The translations under genes were made by a program, and so were the position numbers. This document shows positions 1 through 8,621 of a DNA stretch of 64,000 bases, piece after piece. Each line of letters begins with the position of its first letter. Within the stretch, counting starts at the first letter, position 1. This DNA is from Terriglobia bacterium. GTDB taxonomy: Bacteria > Acidobacteriota > Terriglobia > UBA7540. The notes under the pieces are model-generated. The model did no database searches. It saw only the letters and a list, made by a program, of their open reading frames with translations, and had not been told where the DNA came from. The stretch spans positions 1-64,000 of the forward strand of contig JAIQEZ010000001.1 of NCBI GenBank assembly GCA_020073545.1. Reading direction: 5' to 3'.

Positions 1-183
1 CTGCCGAAGAGGATCGACAACTGGTCGCTCACCAGCTTGCAGCAGCGGTTGGTGAAGACCGGCGGACGTTTGATCAAGCACGCCCGCTACTATTGGCTGC
101 TGCTGGCACAGGGTCATCTGACGCGGCGGTTGTTCAGCGCGATGCTTCGGCGGATTGACTTGCTACCCCTGCCAGCGGGGTAG
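1..183 (+). pseudogene. IS1380-family transposase, C-terminal end (cut by window edge)
   Basis: The first reading frame is open from the first base and ends in TAG, giving about 60 residues that include WSLTSLQQRLVKTGG and KHARYYWLLLAQGHLTRR. This is the characteristic C-terminal block of IS1380-type (DDE) transposases. The rest of the gene lies to the left of the window, so whether the element is intact cannot be judged. No terminal inverted repeat could be recognised to its right. Confidence 0.75.
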
Positions 184-336
184 GCGAGTCGGCGACCGGA
201 TCGGATTTCAGCGACGAGAGATGCAGGGGAAGGAAATGTGTCGGAGGAATCGATCGACAGAGAGGCCGTTCCGGGCTTCGGCATTCTCAGGAGTGGCAAA
301 ACTGGCCCCATCCGCGCGCGCTGAAAGCTCCGAACG

Positions 337-510
337 GTGAACACCCGGCTGGCGATTGCATTCAGGGGTGGTCAGGCGTACATTGTCGGTCGGGCCGGAG
401 TCCATAATGGAAATTCCGGCTTACAACCCTATCGGCCCGATGAAACGGCGAAGTTGCCGCTGCAATTGCGGCTGCCTCCCCGTACCTGCGCCGTCATTGT
501 AGAAACTTGA
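337..510 (+). other. Short open frame, possible remnant of a larger CDS
   Basis: A GTG-initiated frame of 57 residues ends LPPRTCAVIVET. The composition looks like the C-terminus of a larger enzyme, for example a glycoside hydrolase-type beta domain, with no matching upstream part. I see no ribosome binding site. The rest of the spacer between the transposase end and the VWFA gene (184-616) holds nothing I recognise. This could equally be chance. Confidence 0.2.
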
Positions 511-616
511 ATGCTTCCGGGAGCGCCGCAGGGAAAAGTAATTGTCGCAGTGTAATCGATTCCCGATGGATCATTGTTTACGATGCCGCGGAGTGTCAGC
601 CTGAGCAGAGCGCAAG

Positions 617-2032
617 ATGCAAATTCTACATCGCCGTAAGTTTTCTCTCCAATCGGGAAGCCTCACTTTGTTTTTTCTTAGCTGCACGTTTACGGCTTCT
701 GCACAAAAGGCTCCCCCGCCGGAACCATCCGGCACGATCAAGGTTGAAGTCAAGCAAGTCCTGGTCCCCGTCATCGTCACCGACCGGCACGGCCATCACG
801 TCACGGGCCTCGCCGCTCGCGACTTCCGCGTCTTCGAAGAAGGAGTGGAGCAGCAGATCGTAGCCTTCGGGACCGAAATGCTCGATACGCCGCCCGTACT
901 TCCGGCTGCAAATTCCGCCACTCCGCAGCCCTCGGCCGCCGCCACCCCGGCCGCGCCCCCACTGCCGGCGGCTCCGCCCCGGTACACTTATGTAGTGTGC
1001 CTGGACGCTCTCAACTCCTCCTTCGCCAATTTTTCCCGCGTCCGCGAGGCGCTGGGCAAGCTGTTTCAGCAAGAGCGCAGCACGGATTCGCAATACGCGC
1101 TGCTGGTTCTGGGACGCAGTATCGTTGTCGTCAAGTATCTCACGCCCCGCGGCGAAGACATCCTGGCCGCCATGCGCAACAAGGATCTGGACCGTGCTGC
1201 GCTGCAGAGCGAGGCCGCCAATTTCGCCGAGCAGGAACGCCATCTGGGCGCCCTGCTCGACAAATACTGCAACCAGTGCGGTTGCGGCGTCTCCCGGGGC
1301 GGGGCGAACATCATTGATAAGCTCATGGACAGCCCTGGGTACTGTGGCGGCATGCTGAACAACATCATGAACTTCGCCGCGTCGGCGGCGCGCGAGAGGA
1401 GCCTCGTGGGCCGCCAGTTCATTCGAAACCTCCGAACCTTGACCGAACAGCTCGGCCGCCAGCCCGGAAAACGGATTCTCTTGCTGGTTTCTGACGGGTT
1501 CAGCCTTTGGGCGGGACGCGATCTTTACGCCACCATCGGGGCCTACCTCGGAATTCCAGGAGTGATCCTCAGAAACCCGGGAGAGAAGCTGGGACAGGAG
1601 ACCGAGGAACTGGCACGGCTCGCCTCATCGCTCAATGTTTCCATATACACCCTCGACTCGCGCGGCTTGGCGATGGCACCGACCTTTGGCGTATTCGACG
1701 CCGAGAGTGAGCAGGCCTCTTTGGGACACAGCCCCCAGGTACTGGGGGACCTGCTCTTGCTAGCCACCGAAAAACAGGATGGCATGATCTTGCTGGCCGC
1801 GACCACGGGTGGGGTGTTTGTAGGCAATAGCAACGACCTGCTGCGGGGCATGCGACAAGCCTTCGCCGATGGGCGGGAATACTACGTGCTCGCCTACGTC
1901 CCCGCGGACCGAACCGAGGACGGCAAATTCCGGAAAATCCGCGTCGAACTAAAAGATAAGAAGCTTACCGCGCGCGCCAAGCAGGGCTACTGGGCACCCA
2001 GGCCTCCGAGCCTCCCTCCATCGTCACCATAG
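617..2032 (+). CDS. VWFA-related acidobacterial domain protein (secreted)
   Basis: The 471-residue protein has a signal peptide (hydrophobic stretch LTLFFLSC, cleavage likely after ASA). It is followed by the block 'VLVPVIVTDRHGHHVTGL...DFRVFEEG' that typifies the VWFA-related family abundant in Acidobacteria (TIGR03436). The central part contains a von Willebrand A-like fold with a Cys-rich insertion (CNQCGCG, near residue 220). The C-terminal 'EYYVLAYVP...GKFRKIRVEL' block closes the family domain. A periplasmic or surface adhesion/assembly role is the usual guess; no substrate is known. It stands alone on the plus strand. Confidence 0.85.
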   Translation: MQILHRRKFSLQSGSLTLFFLSCTFTASAQKAPPPEPSGTIKVEVKQVLVPVIVTDRHGHHVTGLAARDFRVFEEGVEQQIVAFGTEMLDTPPVLPAANSATPQPSAAATPAAPPLPAAPPRYTYVVCLDALNSSFANFSRVREALGKLFQQERSTDSQYALLVLGRSIVVVKYLTPRGEDILAAMRNKDLDRAALQSEAANFAEQERHLGALLDKYCNQCGCGVSRGGANIIDKLMDSPGYCGGMLNNIMNFAASAARERSLVGRQFIRNLRTLTEQLGRQPGKRILLLVSDGFSLWAGRDLYATIGAYLGIPGVILRNPGEKLGQETEELARLASSLNVSIYTLDSRGLAMAPTFGVFDAESEQASLGHSPQVLGDLLLLATEKQDGMILLAATTGGVFVGNSNDLLRGMRQAFADGREYYVLAYVPADRTEDGKFRKIRVELKDKKLTARAKQGYWAPRPPSLPPSSP

Positions 2033-2089
2033 ATTTTCATATGTAGACCTCCGCTGCGTCGGTGCCGAAGGCGTTCTGCAAAGCTCCCA

Positions 2090-2270
2090 AAGCCTGATGG
2101 TTTCTGTCGTGGATTGCCGCTTTCGCGGGAATGACCGTGTTCTCGACTCCACTATGATGGGGATTACCAACCGGGAGGCCATCGTGCGCAGCATGCAGCG
2201 CAGATGGGTTCCCGCCCTTCGGCAAGCTCCGGGCAAGCTTTTCGCAAGAATGACCAGGGGGCGGGGCGGT
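2090..2270. repeat. Intergenic REP-like repeat
   Basis: The spacer carries two similar pieces ending in 'gcgggaatgac' and 'cgcaagaatgac', each next to short inverted repeats (ccgctttcgcgg; gcaagctccgggcaagc). This is typical of dispersed palindromic intergenic elements. No convincing gene is present between the VWFA gene and the convergent exported-protein gene. Boundaries are approximate. Confidence 0.35.
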
Positions 2271-2322
2271 GCCTCACCCCCGTCCTGGTTGTACCAGCGA
2301 TCCGGTGATCGGTCCGCAGTGA

Positions 2323-3279
2323 TCACTCCACCGGTTTGATCGTACTGTCCACTCGGAAAAGTTTGAAATTGGAATAGTGGTGTGTGTTGCGAAACCGAAC
2401 GCCGCGATAATCGATCACGACCATCACGTCGCGGGGCAGCCAGAGCACTCCTTCAAACCCGCTCGGCTGGGCGGGGTAGAAGTCAACAGTCGAGGTCTGG
2501 GAACTGAGGGCGATATCCGTCCGAGGGGCGAGAAGCCAGGTCGTGATCCGCAGAACCTGGAAGGTTTCGGAGTCGATCCACGCCAGTCCTTGGAGCAGCA
2601 CCACGACGCCCTTGTCCCGGAATTGGAATGTGCCGACTCTGCGCACTCTCTCGGGATCTTGCGCAAACCCCACGACATGGCATTCCCGTTCTCGAATCGT
2701 CTGAATTCCAAAGTGCCGGAAGCGGCTGTAGTGCTGGTCGGCGGGGCTCAAGTACAGCCAGGTTGATGTGAACTTGGAGGTAATCATGAAGATATCGCTG
2801 GAGCTCGAGGCGTCGAGGGGGTTCCCCTGGAGGTCCGTGCGGTACTCTTCAAATGCCGGGACATCGCCCCCTAGCCGGGGTACGACGATATAGCGAAACT
2901 TGTGAAGCTGCCTCATGTGAGGCATCCCGGGAAGCGCTTTGGAGAAGACCTCGGAGACTACCTCCTCGTCGCAGGCGATCTGGGGGAAGTCAGTAAACAG
3001 GAGGGTACCCGTTTGGCCGACGCGCTCGAGAACCATCGGCAGTTGATCCTGGCTCCCGGCCGGTCGGAGCTTGTGCAGGAAAGGGCAGTCGTGAATCTGA
3101 CGCGGGGTCCAATCGATCAGCGTCTGAGCGCGTTTGTAGATTTCGATTTCCGAGGGTGTAAGTTGCAGCGGAGGTTCGGGTAACTGGGGAGGCGCCGCAG
3201 GCTGTTGCAGCCTCGCGCTTACCGCGCCGATGGACGCGGCTGCCAGCATGAACGAACTCACCAGCGCCCGGAACTTCAC
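2323..3279 (-). CDS. Exported protein of unknown function, paralogue of the C-terminal domain of the 645-aa protein
   Basis: I place the start at the GTG that begins VKFRALVSSFMLAAASIGAVSA, a good signal peptide. An ATG 72 bases upstream would bury that signal behind about 24 polar residues. The mature protein has a Pro-rich linker and then a domain with GVVVLLQGLAWIDSETFQVLRI, LAPRTDIALSSQT and 'VLWLPRDVMVVIDYRG..FRN.H.YSNFKLFRVD'. The same blocks, in order, occur in the C-terminal third of the protein encoded at 5258-7195, so the two genes flanking comM are paralogues. Location is probably periplasmic or outer membrane; the function is unknown. Confidence 0.7.
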   Translation of the reverse strand: MKFRALVSSFMLAAASIGAVSARLQQPAAPPQLPEPPLQLTPSEIEIYKRAQTLIDWTPRQIHDCPFLHKLRPAGSQDQLPMVLERVGQTGTLLFTDFPQIACDEEVVSEVFSKALPGMPHMRQLHKFRYIVVPRLGGDVPAFEEYRTDLQGNPLDASSSSDIFMITSKFTSTWLYLSPADQHYSRFRHFGIQTIRERECHVVGFAQDPERVRRVGTFQFRDKGVVVLLQGLAWIDSETFQVLRITTWLLAPRTDIALSSQTSTVDFYPAQPSGFEGVLWLPRDVMVVIDYRGVRFRNTHHYSNFKLFRVDSTIKPVE

Positions 3280-3375
3280 ACGGGAAGTATTCGCCTGGGT
3301 GTTGCCCAAGTCAAGACGGCAGATTGTGGCGTGACCCGATCTGCCCGACAAACCGCGCTCCGCGATGCGGCGGCT

Positions 3376-4908
3376 TCACGTCCAGTAGCTGCGGTCGAGG
3401 GAACGGTACTGGATGGCTTCGGAGATGTGCGTGGTGGAAATATTCTCGGCGCCCTCCAGGTCGGCGATGGTGCGGGAAACTTTCAGAATGCGGTCGTGGG
3501 CGCGCGCGGAAAGGCCCAGGCGGGTCATGGCGCTTTCGAGCAGGCGCTCGCTGTCGGGCGCGATGTTGCAGTACTTGCGAAGCTGCCGCGAGCTCATCTG
3601 CGCGTTGCAGTAAATCTTCTCGCCCTGAAAGCGGTCGAGCTGGCGTTCGCGAGTCTTGACCACGCGCACGCGGATGACGTCGGAAGCTTCGCCGCCCGCT
3701 TCCTGGCGCAATTCCTGGAAGCGCACGGCGGGCATGTCGATGTGAATATCGATGCGGTCGAGCAGCGGCCCGGAAATCTTCGAGACATAGCGCTGGATGA
3801 TGGGCGGCGTGCAGGTGCACTCGCGCGAAGGGTCGTTGAAAAATCCGCACGGGCAAGGATTCATCGCCGCCGCCAGCATGAAGCGGGCGGGAAAGGTGAG
3901 CGTCATGGCGGCGCGCGCGATGGTCACCATGCCGTCTTCGAGCGGCTGGCGCAGCACTTCCAGCACGTTGCGCTGGAATTCCGGCAACTCATCGAGAAAC
4001 AGCAGGCCGTTGTGCGCCATGCTGACCTCGCCGGGCCGCGGGACGACGCCCCCGCCGATCAATCCGGCGTCAGAAATCGTGTGGTGAGGCGAGCGGAACG
4101 GCCGCGTGCCCACCAGGCCCGCGCCCGCTTCCAGCATGCCCGCCACGCTGTGAATCTTGGTGGTCTGAATCGCTTCGTCGAAGGTCAGCGGGGGCAGAAT
4201 GGTGGGAATGCGCTTGGCGAGCATGGTCTTCCCCGCTCCCGGCGGGCCGATCATCAGGATATTGTGACCGCCGGCGGTGGCGACCTCGATGGCGCGTTTG
4301 GCGTGGAGCTGCCCTTTGACGTCGCGGAAATCCACCGTGTACTGGCTGGCTTGCGCGAGCATCTCGGTGATGTTGACGTGCGCGGGCTTGAACTCGCGCG
4401 TCTCGTTGATCAGGTCAAGGACTTCCGGCAGGGAACGCAGGCCGAAAACCTCCACGTCCTGCACCACGGCTGCTTCGCAGGCGTTTTCAAGCGGCACCAC
4501 CATCTTGCGCAGGCCCTTCTGCCGCGCCATGGTGGCAATCGAGAGCGCGCCTTTGATGGGACGCAGGCCGCCGTCGAGCGAGAGCTCGCCGAGAAACAGC
4601 GTGTTTTTCAATTCGTTCTTCAGTAGCGCGCCCGTCGTGCCCAGAATGCCCAGCGCAATGGGGAGATCGAATCCCGAACCTTCCTTTTTCACGTCTGCGG
4701 GCGCCAGGTTCACGGTGATGTTCTGAAAAGGAAATTCCAGGCCGCAGTTCTTGATGGCGGATTTGATGCGCTCGCGGCTTTCGCGCACCGCCGCATCCGG
4801 CAGGCCGACCGTGGTGAAATTGGGCAGGCCCGCGGAGATATCGACCTCCACTTCGACCGGGTAAGCATCAATGCCGAAGACGGCAGCACTCAGGGCTTTG
4901 AAGAGCAT
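3376..4908 (-). CDS. comM: YifB/ComM family Mg-chelatase-like AAA ATPase
   Basis: The 510-residue protein begins [20 protein letters not shown], the invariant N-terminus of the ComM/YifB family, with the Lon-like ChlI N-domain. It continues with Walker A GPPGAGKT (about residue 220), Walker [11 protein letters not shown], and the C-terminal Mg-chelatase subdomain. In Vibrio and others ComM is a hexameric helicase that promotes branch migration in natural transformation. Length is normal. The first about 90 codons, and the leader to the right, were copied elsewhere in the window (13.95-14.20 kb and 16.32-16.45 kb). Confidence 0.95.
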   Translation of the reverse strand: MLFKALSAAVFGIDAYPVEVEVDISAGLPNFTTVGLPDAAVRESRERIKSAIKNCGLEFPFQNITVNLAPADVKKEGSGFDLPIALGILGTTGALLKNELKNTLFLGELSLDGGLRPIKGALSIATMARQKGLRKMVVPLENACEAAVVQDVEVFGLRSLPEVLDLINETREFKPAHVNITEMLAQASQYTVDFRDVKGQLHAKRAIEVATAGGHNILMIGPPGAGKTMLAKRIPTILPPLTFDEAIQTTKIHSVAGMLEAGAGLVGTRPFRSPHHTISDAGLIGGGVVPRPGEVSMAHNGLLFLDELPEFQRNVLEVLRQPLEDGMVTIARAAMTLTFPARFMLAAAMNPCPCGFFNDPSRECTCTPPIIQRYVSKISGPLLDRIDIHIDMPAVRFQELRQEAGGEASDVIRVRVVKTRERQLDRFQGEKIYCNAQMSSRQLRKYCNIAPDSERLLESAMTRLGLSARAHDRILKVSRTIADLEGAENISTTHISEAIQYRSLDRSYWT

Positions 4909-5257
4909 CGGCGCAACTCGCTACGGGAGGCTCGCAAGATACGAAGGCCCGGGCGCCCATCCCGTAAGCGCCCGTTGACCTCGCGGGTTCTGTAACGGCG
5001 GCCATTATACCAAAGGTAATGGGGCGATGGGCAGAAAGGAAGTTCGGGCCGGGAAACGTCGGCCGAAAAACCGGGGAGCGAGATATCTCAGAAACCAGAA
5101 CCGCAGACCCAACAGGACCGGCGCGCTACCTGCTTTTAGGTTACTAAGCTGGCAATCGGGTGATGGGGATTTGGCTGAGGGGTGTCGCTTGTCAGCAGTT
5201 GGCGGACAGATATGATTTCTCAATTGCCGGCATTCAAATGCGGACTGGATGGACGGG

Positions 5258-7195
5258 TTATTTTTGCTGGTCAGGTGGCGCAGGAACCAGGGGTGCTTTC
5301 CTCTCCTCTTTAGTCTCGACATGAAAGAGCTTGAAATCCGAATAGCGATGCAGGTTGTGATAAATATGACCTCTCAGGTCCACCGTGACACTAACCTCTT
5401 CCGGGAGCCAAAACGCCGTAGCAACTTCCTTGAAGGAAACCTCCTTGAAATGAATCTCTGTAGTCTGTCTTTGCAGTCTGATTTTGGATTCCGGAGCCAG
5501 GAGATCGGTGCGAAGACGGAGGATCTGAAAGTTTGTGGGATCGATCCACGCCACTCCCTGGACCAGAATCAGCGCAGAACCCTTATTGGTATTGAACCGC
5601 TCGGTCGACCGAGCCGTTTGGGGTATCTGAGCAAAGGCAATGACGTGCAGATCTTTTCCGTCGAGGGATTGACGTCCCAGGTAGCGGAAACCCGCGCCGT
5701 TTTGATAGGCCGGATGAAAGAACAGGGAAACAGAGGCGAAACCCGCCGTGAGCATCAGGCCCTTATCCAACCCGCCAAACGCCGCACTGTCGCCCTGCGG
5801 CGTTGCGCGATTTTCCTCAATCCCCACGCCCCACTTATCGGCCTGGGCGAGGAGCAGGTAGTGGAAATCCTGATCGAGCGAACGTGCAACCGTCCCGTCC
5901 GTGCCAAGCCGCTCCTGGTGGACCTGCTCGAGCGACACAGTGTTCGGGAAGTTCTTGAAGAACAATTCGACCCCCTCGCCCACGTTCTTAAGAACAACCC
6001 CGAGCTCATCCTGGTTCGAGGCCACACGTATCCCCTGCAACTCTGGCATGGCCTTCATGAGATCCTGAGGCGATTCGGTAAGTACCGACTTCACTTTGGC
6101 ATAGCGTCCGTAGTCCCGCCGTTCCAGCACCTGGAGGTACAGCGCGCGAGCCTCGGACGGAAGATGCTTCACGTTGCGGCCGGCAGTGTACTGATCCATC
6201 GCGTGTCCAGCCTCGTCAATGTCACCTTCCTCCAGCAGAGCGCGACCCCGCAGAAGCCGTGCTTCATCACCGGCTCCGGCGCGGAGCGCTTTCTCCAGAT
6301 ACCGGTCGGCGGCTTCCCAATTCTTCTGCGCGATCAGAAAGCGCCCCATTTCCTGAAGCGCCAGAGCATTGTCAGGATCGATCGCCAGAGCCTTCTGAAG
6401 GAAGCCCGCCGATCTGCTGGTCTCGCCCCGCCATGCCTCCAGCACGCCCGCGATCAATGCCGGTTCAGGTCGCTTCGACGCAGCGGCGTCATTGAGTTTC
6501 GCAGCTTCGTCAAGCCGCTGGCTTGCGCCTGTCCAGCTTCCGGCTTCAAACAGCGCCAGGGTCAGAAGCAGACGGCACTCCAGGCAACTCGGCGCCCGCT
6601 CCACGCCTTTGGACAGCAAAGGAACTGCGCGCACCGCGTTGTGGCGGTCAATCAACTCCTCACAGCCGCGGGCGAATTCCTTTTCCTTGCGGCCGGCTTC
6701 AGCTCCGGAACCCTTCGCGGCATCCTTTCGGAGCCGCGGCGCCAGCGTGCCCACCAGTGTCGCCATGGAAAGCTGGTCCGGATTCTCAGTCAATTCCCGC
6801 AAGACAAGATCGATGCTACTTGTCCTGTCGCTGGATCCGATTTCGACCGTCTCATGTGCCTCGGCGTAACCGGACTTGGTGGCGACCAGGTTAACAGTGA
6901 GGCGTTTGTACAAGGTCGCATCCAGGGTGAAATCGGTCAGAAACTCACCTTGGAGATTGGTTCTCACCGCTCGCACGGAACCCATCCCGATACCGGCGTC
7001 GACGCGAACCATGGCGCCCCCGAGCGGGTCGCCTTTCATGTTGGTTGTGCGGCCGAAAATGGCCCAGTAATCTAACACCGGGTTGCTGTGTAGCATGCCC
7101 CCCACGGTCCCAAGCGCTTCTCCAGCCGGCGGCCCCTGCGCCCAGGCTGCGAGGGGAAAAAGAATGAAGAAGAAAAGGCTACTTCTAATGCTCAC
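5258..7195 (-). CDS. Exported carboxypeptidase-regulatory-like/TPR protein
   Basis: Starting at GTG, the 645-residue product has a signal peptide (SSLFFFILFPLAAWAQ). A Cna-B/carboxypeptidase-regulatory-like beta-sandwich follows (residues about 45-125, with NMKGDPLGGAMVRVD and TNLQGEFLTDF). Next come several TPR-like helical repeats (about 170-340, e.g. ALAIDPDNALALQEMGRFLI) and a C-terminal domain homologous to the protein at 2323-3279 (LILVQGVAWIDPTNFQILRL). This combination is common among acidobacterial secreted proteins. It sits between the comM leader and the first folP-tail repeat. Function unknown. Confidence 0.75.
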   Translation of the reverse strand: MSIRSSLFFFILFPLAAWAQGPPAGEALGTVGGMLHSNPVLDYWAIFGRTTNMKGDPLGGAMVRVDAGIGMGSVRAVRTNLQGEFLTDFTLDATLYKRLTVNLVATKSGYAEAHETVEIGSSDRTSSIDLVLRELTENPDQLSMATLVGTLAPRLRKDAAKGSGAEAGRKEKEFARGCEELIDRHNAVRAVPLLSKGVERAPSCLECRLLLTLALFEAGSWTGASQRLDEAAKLNDAAASKRPEPALIAGVLEAWRGETSRSAGFLQKALAIDPDNALALQEMGRFLIAQKNWEAADRYLEKALRAGAGDEARLLRGRALLEEGDIDEAGHAMDQYTAGRNVKHLPSEARALYLQVLERRDYGRYAKVKSVLTESPQDLMKAMPELQGIRVASNQDELGVVLKNVGEGVELFFKNFPNTVSLEQVHQERLGTDGTVARSLDQDFHYLLLAQADKWGVGIEENRATPQGDSAAFGGLDKGLMLTAGFASVSLFFHPAYQNGAGFRYLGRQSLDGKDLHVIAFAQIPQTARSTERFNTNKGSALILVQGVAWIDPTNFQILRLRTDLLAPESKIRLQRQTTEIHFKEVSFKEVATAFWLPEEVSVTVDLRGHIYHNLHRYSDFKLFHVETKEERKAPLVPAPPDQQK

Positions 7196-7399
7196 TGAAG
7201 TGCCTCCCAGCCATGCACAAATGTGGTCACCTGCGGAGCGACTGGCATTGTTCTGAGGATATCACCGCCGGAGCGGCGATGCAAAACGGCTGCGTTACAG
7301 TGCACATGGCGCGGCGCTCCCGATCACCCGGGGACTCTCCACACCGGGCCCCGATGGCAGCCAGATCCCCAACGACCCCAGCGTGAGCGGCGGATAGCT

Positions 7400-7698
7400 G
7401 GTAGCGCGGAGTTCGCGGGTTCGAACTCCGCGGCCTGCAAACTGGCAGTCGTCCTAGAGCCGCAGCGTTACAGACCAACTCCGCCAGCTCTCATGTGTCA
7501 TCCCGACACCACAGATCGGGACAGGTAGATCGACCCGCAGCCGTGGGCCGTACGCCGTCACCCGCAGCTCGGACGGCAAATCAGGGTCTTCCTGGGTTAC
7601 TCGCCGCGAGGAGCGCGTCGGCGACGCGCACGGCGGGAAGAACTGGCTCGGGGTCGTGCACGCGCACAATAGGCACCCAGAATGGCCGCCACCATGAC
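7400..7698 (-). repeat. folP-tail repeat copy 1 (decayed folP 3' end plus downstream spacer)
   Basis: By eye this segment aligns over its full length with the region around the real folP stop codon (about 20105-20420). It shares a hairpin (gcggagttcg / cgaactccgc, perfect 10-bp stem here), the words 'caaactggcagtcgtcc', 'ctcatgtgtcatcccgacac' and 'gggccgtacg', and then the folP C-terminal codons with several point changes. The orientation matches folP. It forms the left border of the NRPS module. No other gene is visible between the 645-aa gene and the TE domain. Confidence 0.8.
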
Positions 7699-7760
7699 GA
7701 GACACGGCTCACAGCGCAGTCGGATCCACATCCAGATCCGCACGCCAAACCTGCGCCCCA

Positions 7761-8621
7761 TCAGGATGCAGATTGATCGGCTCGTGCGCTCTTTGCCAGG
7801 AGGGTTCGACGGGCGCCAGGGGTGGATTCGTCCCAAGCGTCCGCATGAAAGGCGCGCAGGCAATTTGCGATGTGCTCGGCCACAACGCCAATGTGCTCGA
7901 CCAGTATCGTCATGTGATCTCCCGGCACCTCGTGAACTTGCAGTTGGGAAACCAGCTTGCCCCAACCGGCTGTCCGGTCCGTGGGATAAGGGTGATCCAG
8001 TGACTTGGTCCGCAGCAGAACGACACGCCCTGGGAAGGGTTTTGGCCGGTAGTTCATCGCGATGCCGCCGAATCGCACCTCGCGAAGACGCCGCTTGGGA
8101 TCATCGAAAGCTGGGCCTGGAACCCCAAGCTCTTCAGGAGGAGTCCCCAGCAGGCGCAAGAGGTCTCTCCTCGCCGTCCGCAAACCTAAAGTCAGAAATG
8201 TCCGAAGGCCTTTGCGATATGCGCCCGGGGCGCGCACCAGATACCCCCGTAGCCGCCCATAGACGCGAGTCTGCAGGTCGGCATCAAGCCTGGCCAGCCG
8301 GCCACCGAAGCGGATGAGGGCCTTCAACCAGCCGAAGTGCCGGGTAACCGCGGCATCGAGCAGAATGACCAAGCCCACCTCTAAACCCTGCTGCTCCATC
8401 TGCCGTGCCATTTCATAGGCAATCTGGCCACCATTGCAGAAACCGCCCAGTAGATACGGTCCCTGGGGCTGCAAAGCAACCAGCTGCCGGATGTTCTCCG
8501 CGGCCATCGCTTCCACGGAAGGCAGCAGGGGCCTGCCATCGAACCCATGGGGCATCACTCCATAGAACGGCTGCTCCTGGCCGATCAGCCGAGCCAGCTT
8601 CCGACAGTAAAGTCCCCCCCC
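7761..8621 (-). CDS. NRPS thioesterase domain (out of frame with the upstream NRPS)
   Basis: This frame encodes the remainder of an alpha/beta-hydrolase thioesterase: GGGGLYCRKLARLIG, then the nucleophile elbow GGFCNGG (Cys in place of the usual Ser), a lid region, and the C-terminal 'GDHMTILVEHIG' with the catalytic His. It has no start of its own. The preceding part of the domain (PVQPGGSHPPFFFLHGD) is in the NRPS frame, and the frames meet at a run of eight C (8614-8621 on the given strand). Removing one base there joins them into a normal C-A-PCP-TE protein. Either the run is miscounted or the release domain is broken. Confidence 0.85.
   Translation of the reverse strand, partial: GGGLYCRKLARLIGQEQPFYGVMPHGFDGRPLLPSVEAMAAENIRQLVALQPQGPYLLGGFCNGGQIAYEMARQMEQQGLEVGLVILLDAAVTRHFGWLKALIRFGGRLARLDADLQTRVYGRLRGYLVRAPGAYRKGLRTFLTLGLRTARRDLLRLLGTPPEELGVPGPAFDDPKRRLREVRFGGIAMNYRPKPFPGRVVLLRTKSLDHPYPTDRTAGWGKLVSQLQVHEVPGDHMTILVEHIGVVAEHIANCLRAFHADAWDESTPGARRTLLAKSARADQSAS

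Noticed and set aside
3205..4626. Long plus-strand open frame opposite comM
   Set aside because: Ala/Arg/His/Gly-rich antisense shadow of a well-recognised ATPase gene in GC-rich DNA; no motif.
7398..7436. tRNA-like string (tggtagcgc ... gggttcgaactcc) in the folP-tail repeats
   Set aside because: It looks like joined D-arm and T-arm pieces, but there is no room for an anticodon arm and the T-arm-like part is simply a perfect hairpin (gcggagttcg/cgaactccgc). Not a tRNA or a tRNA attachment site.
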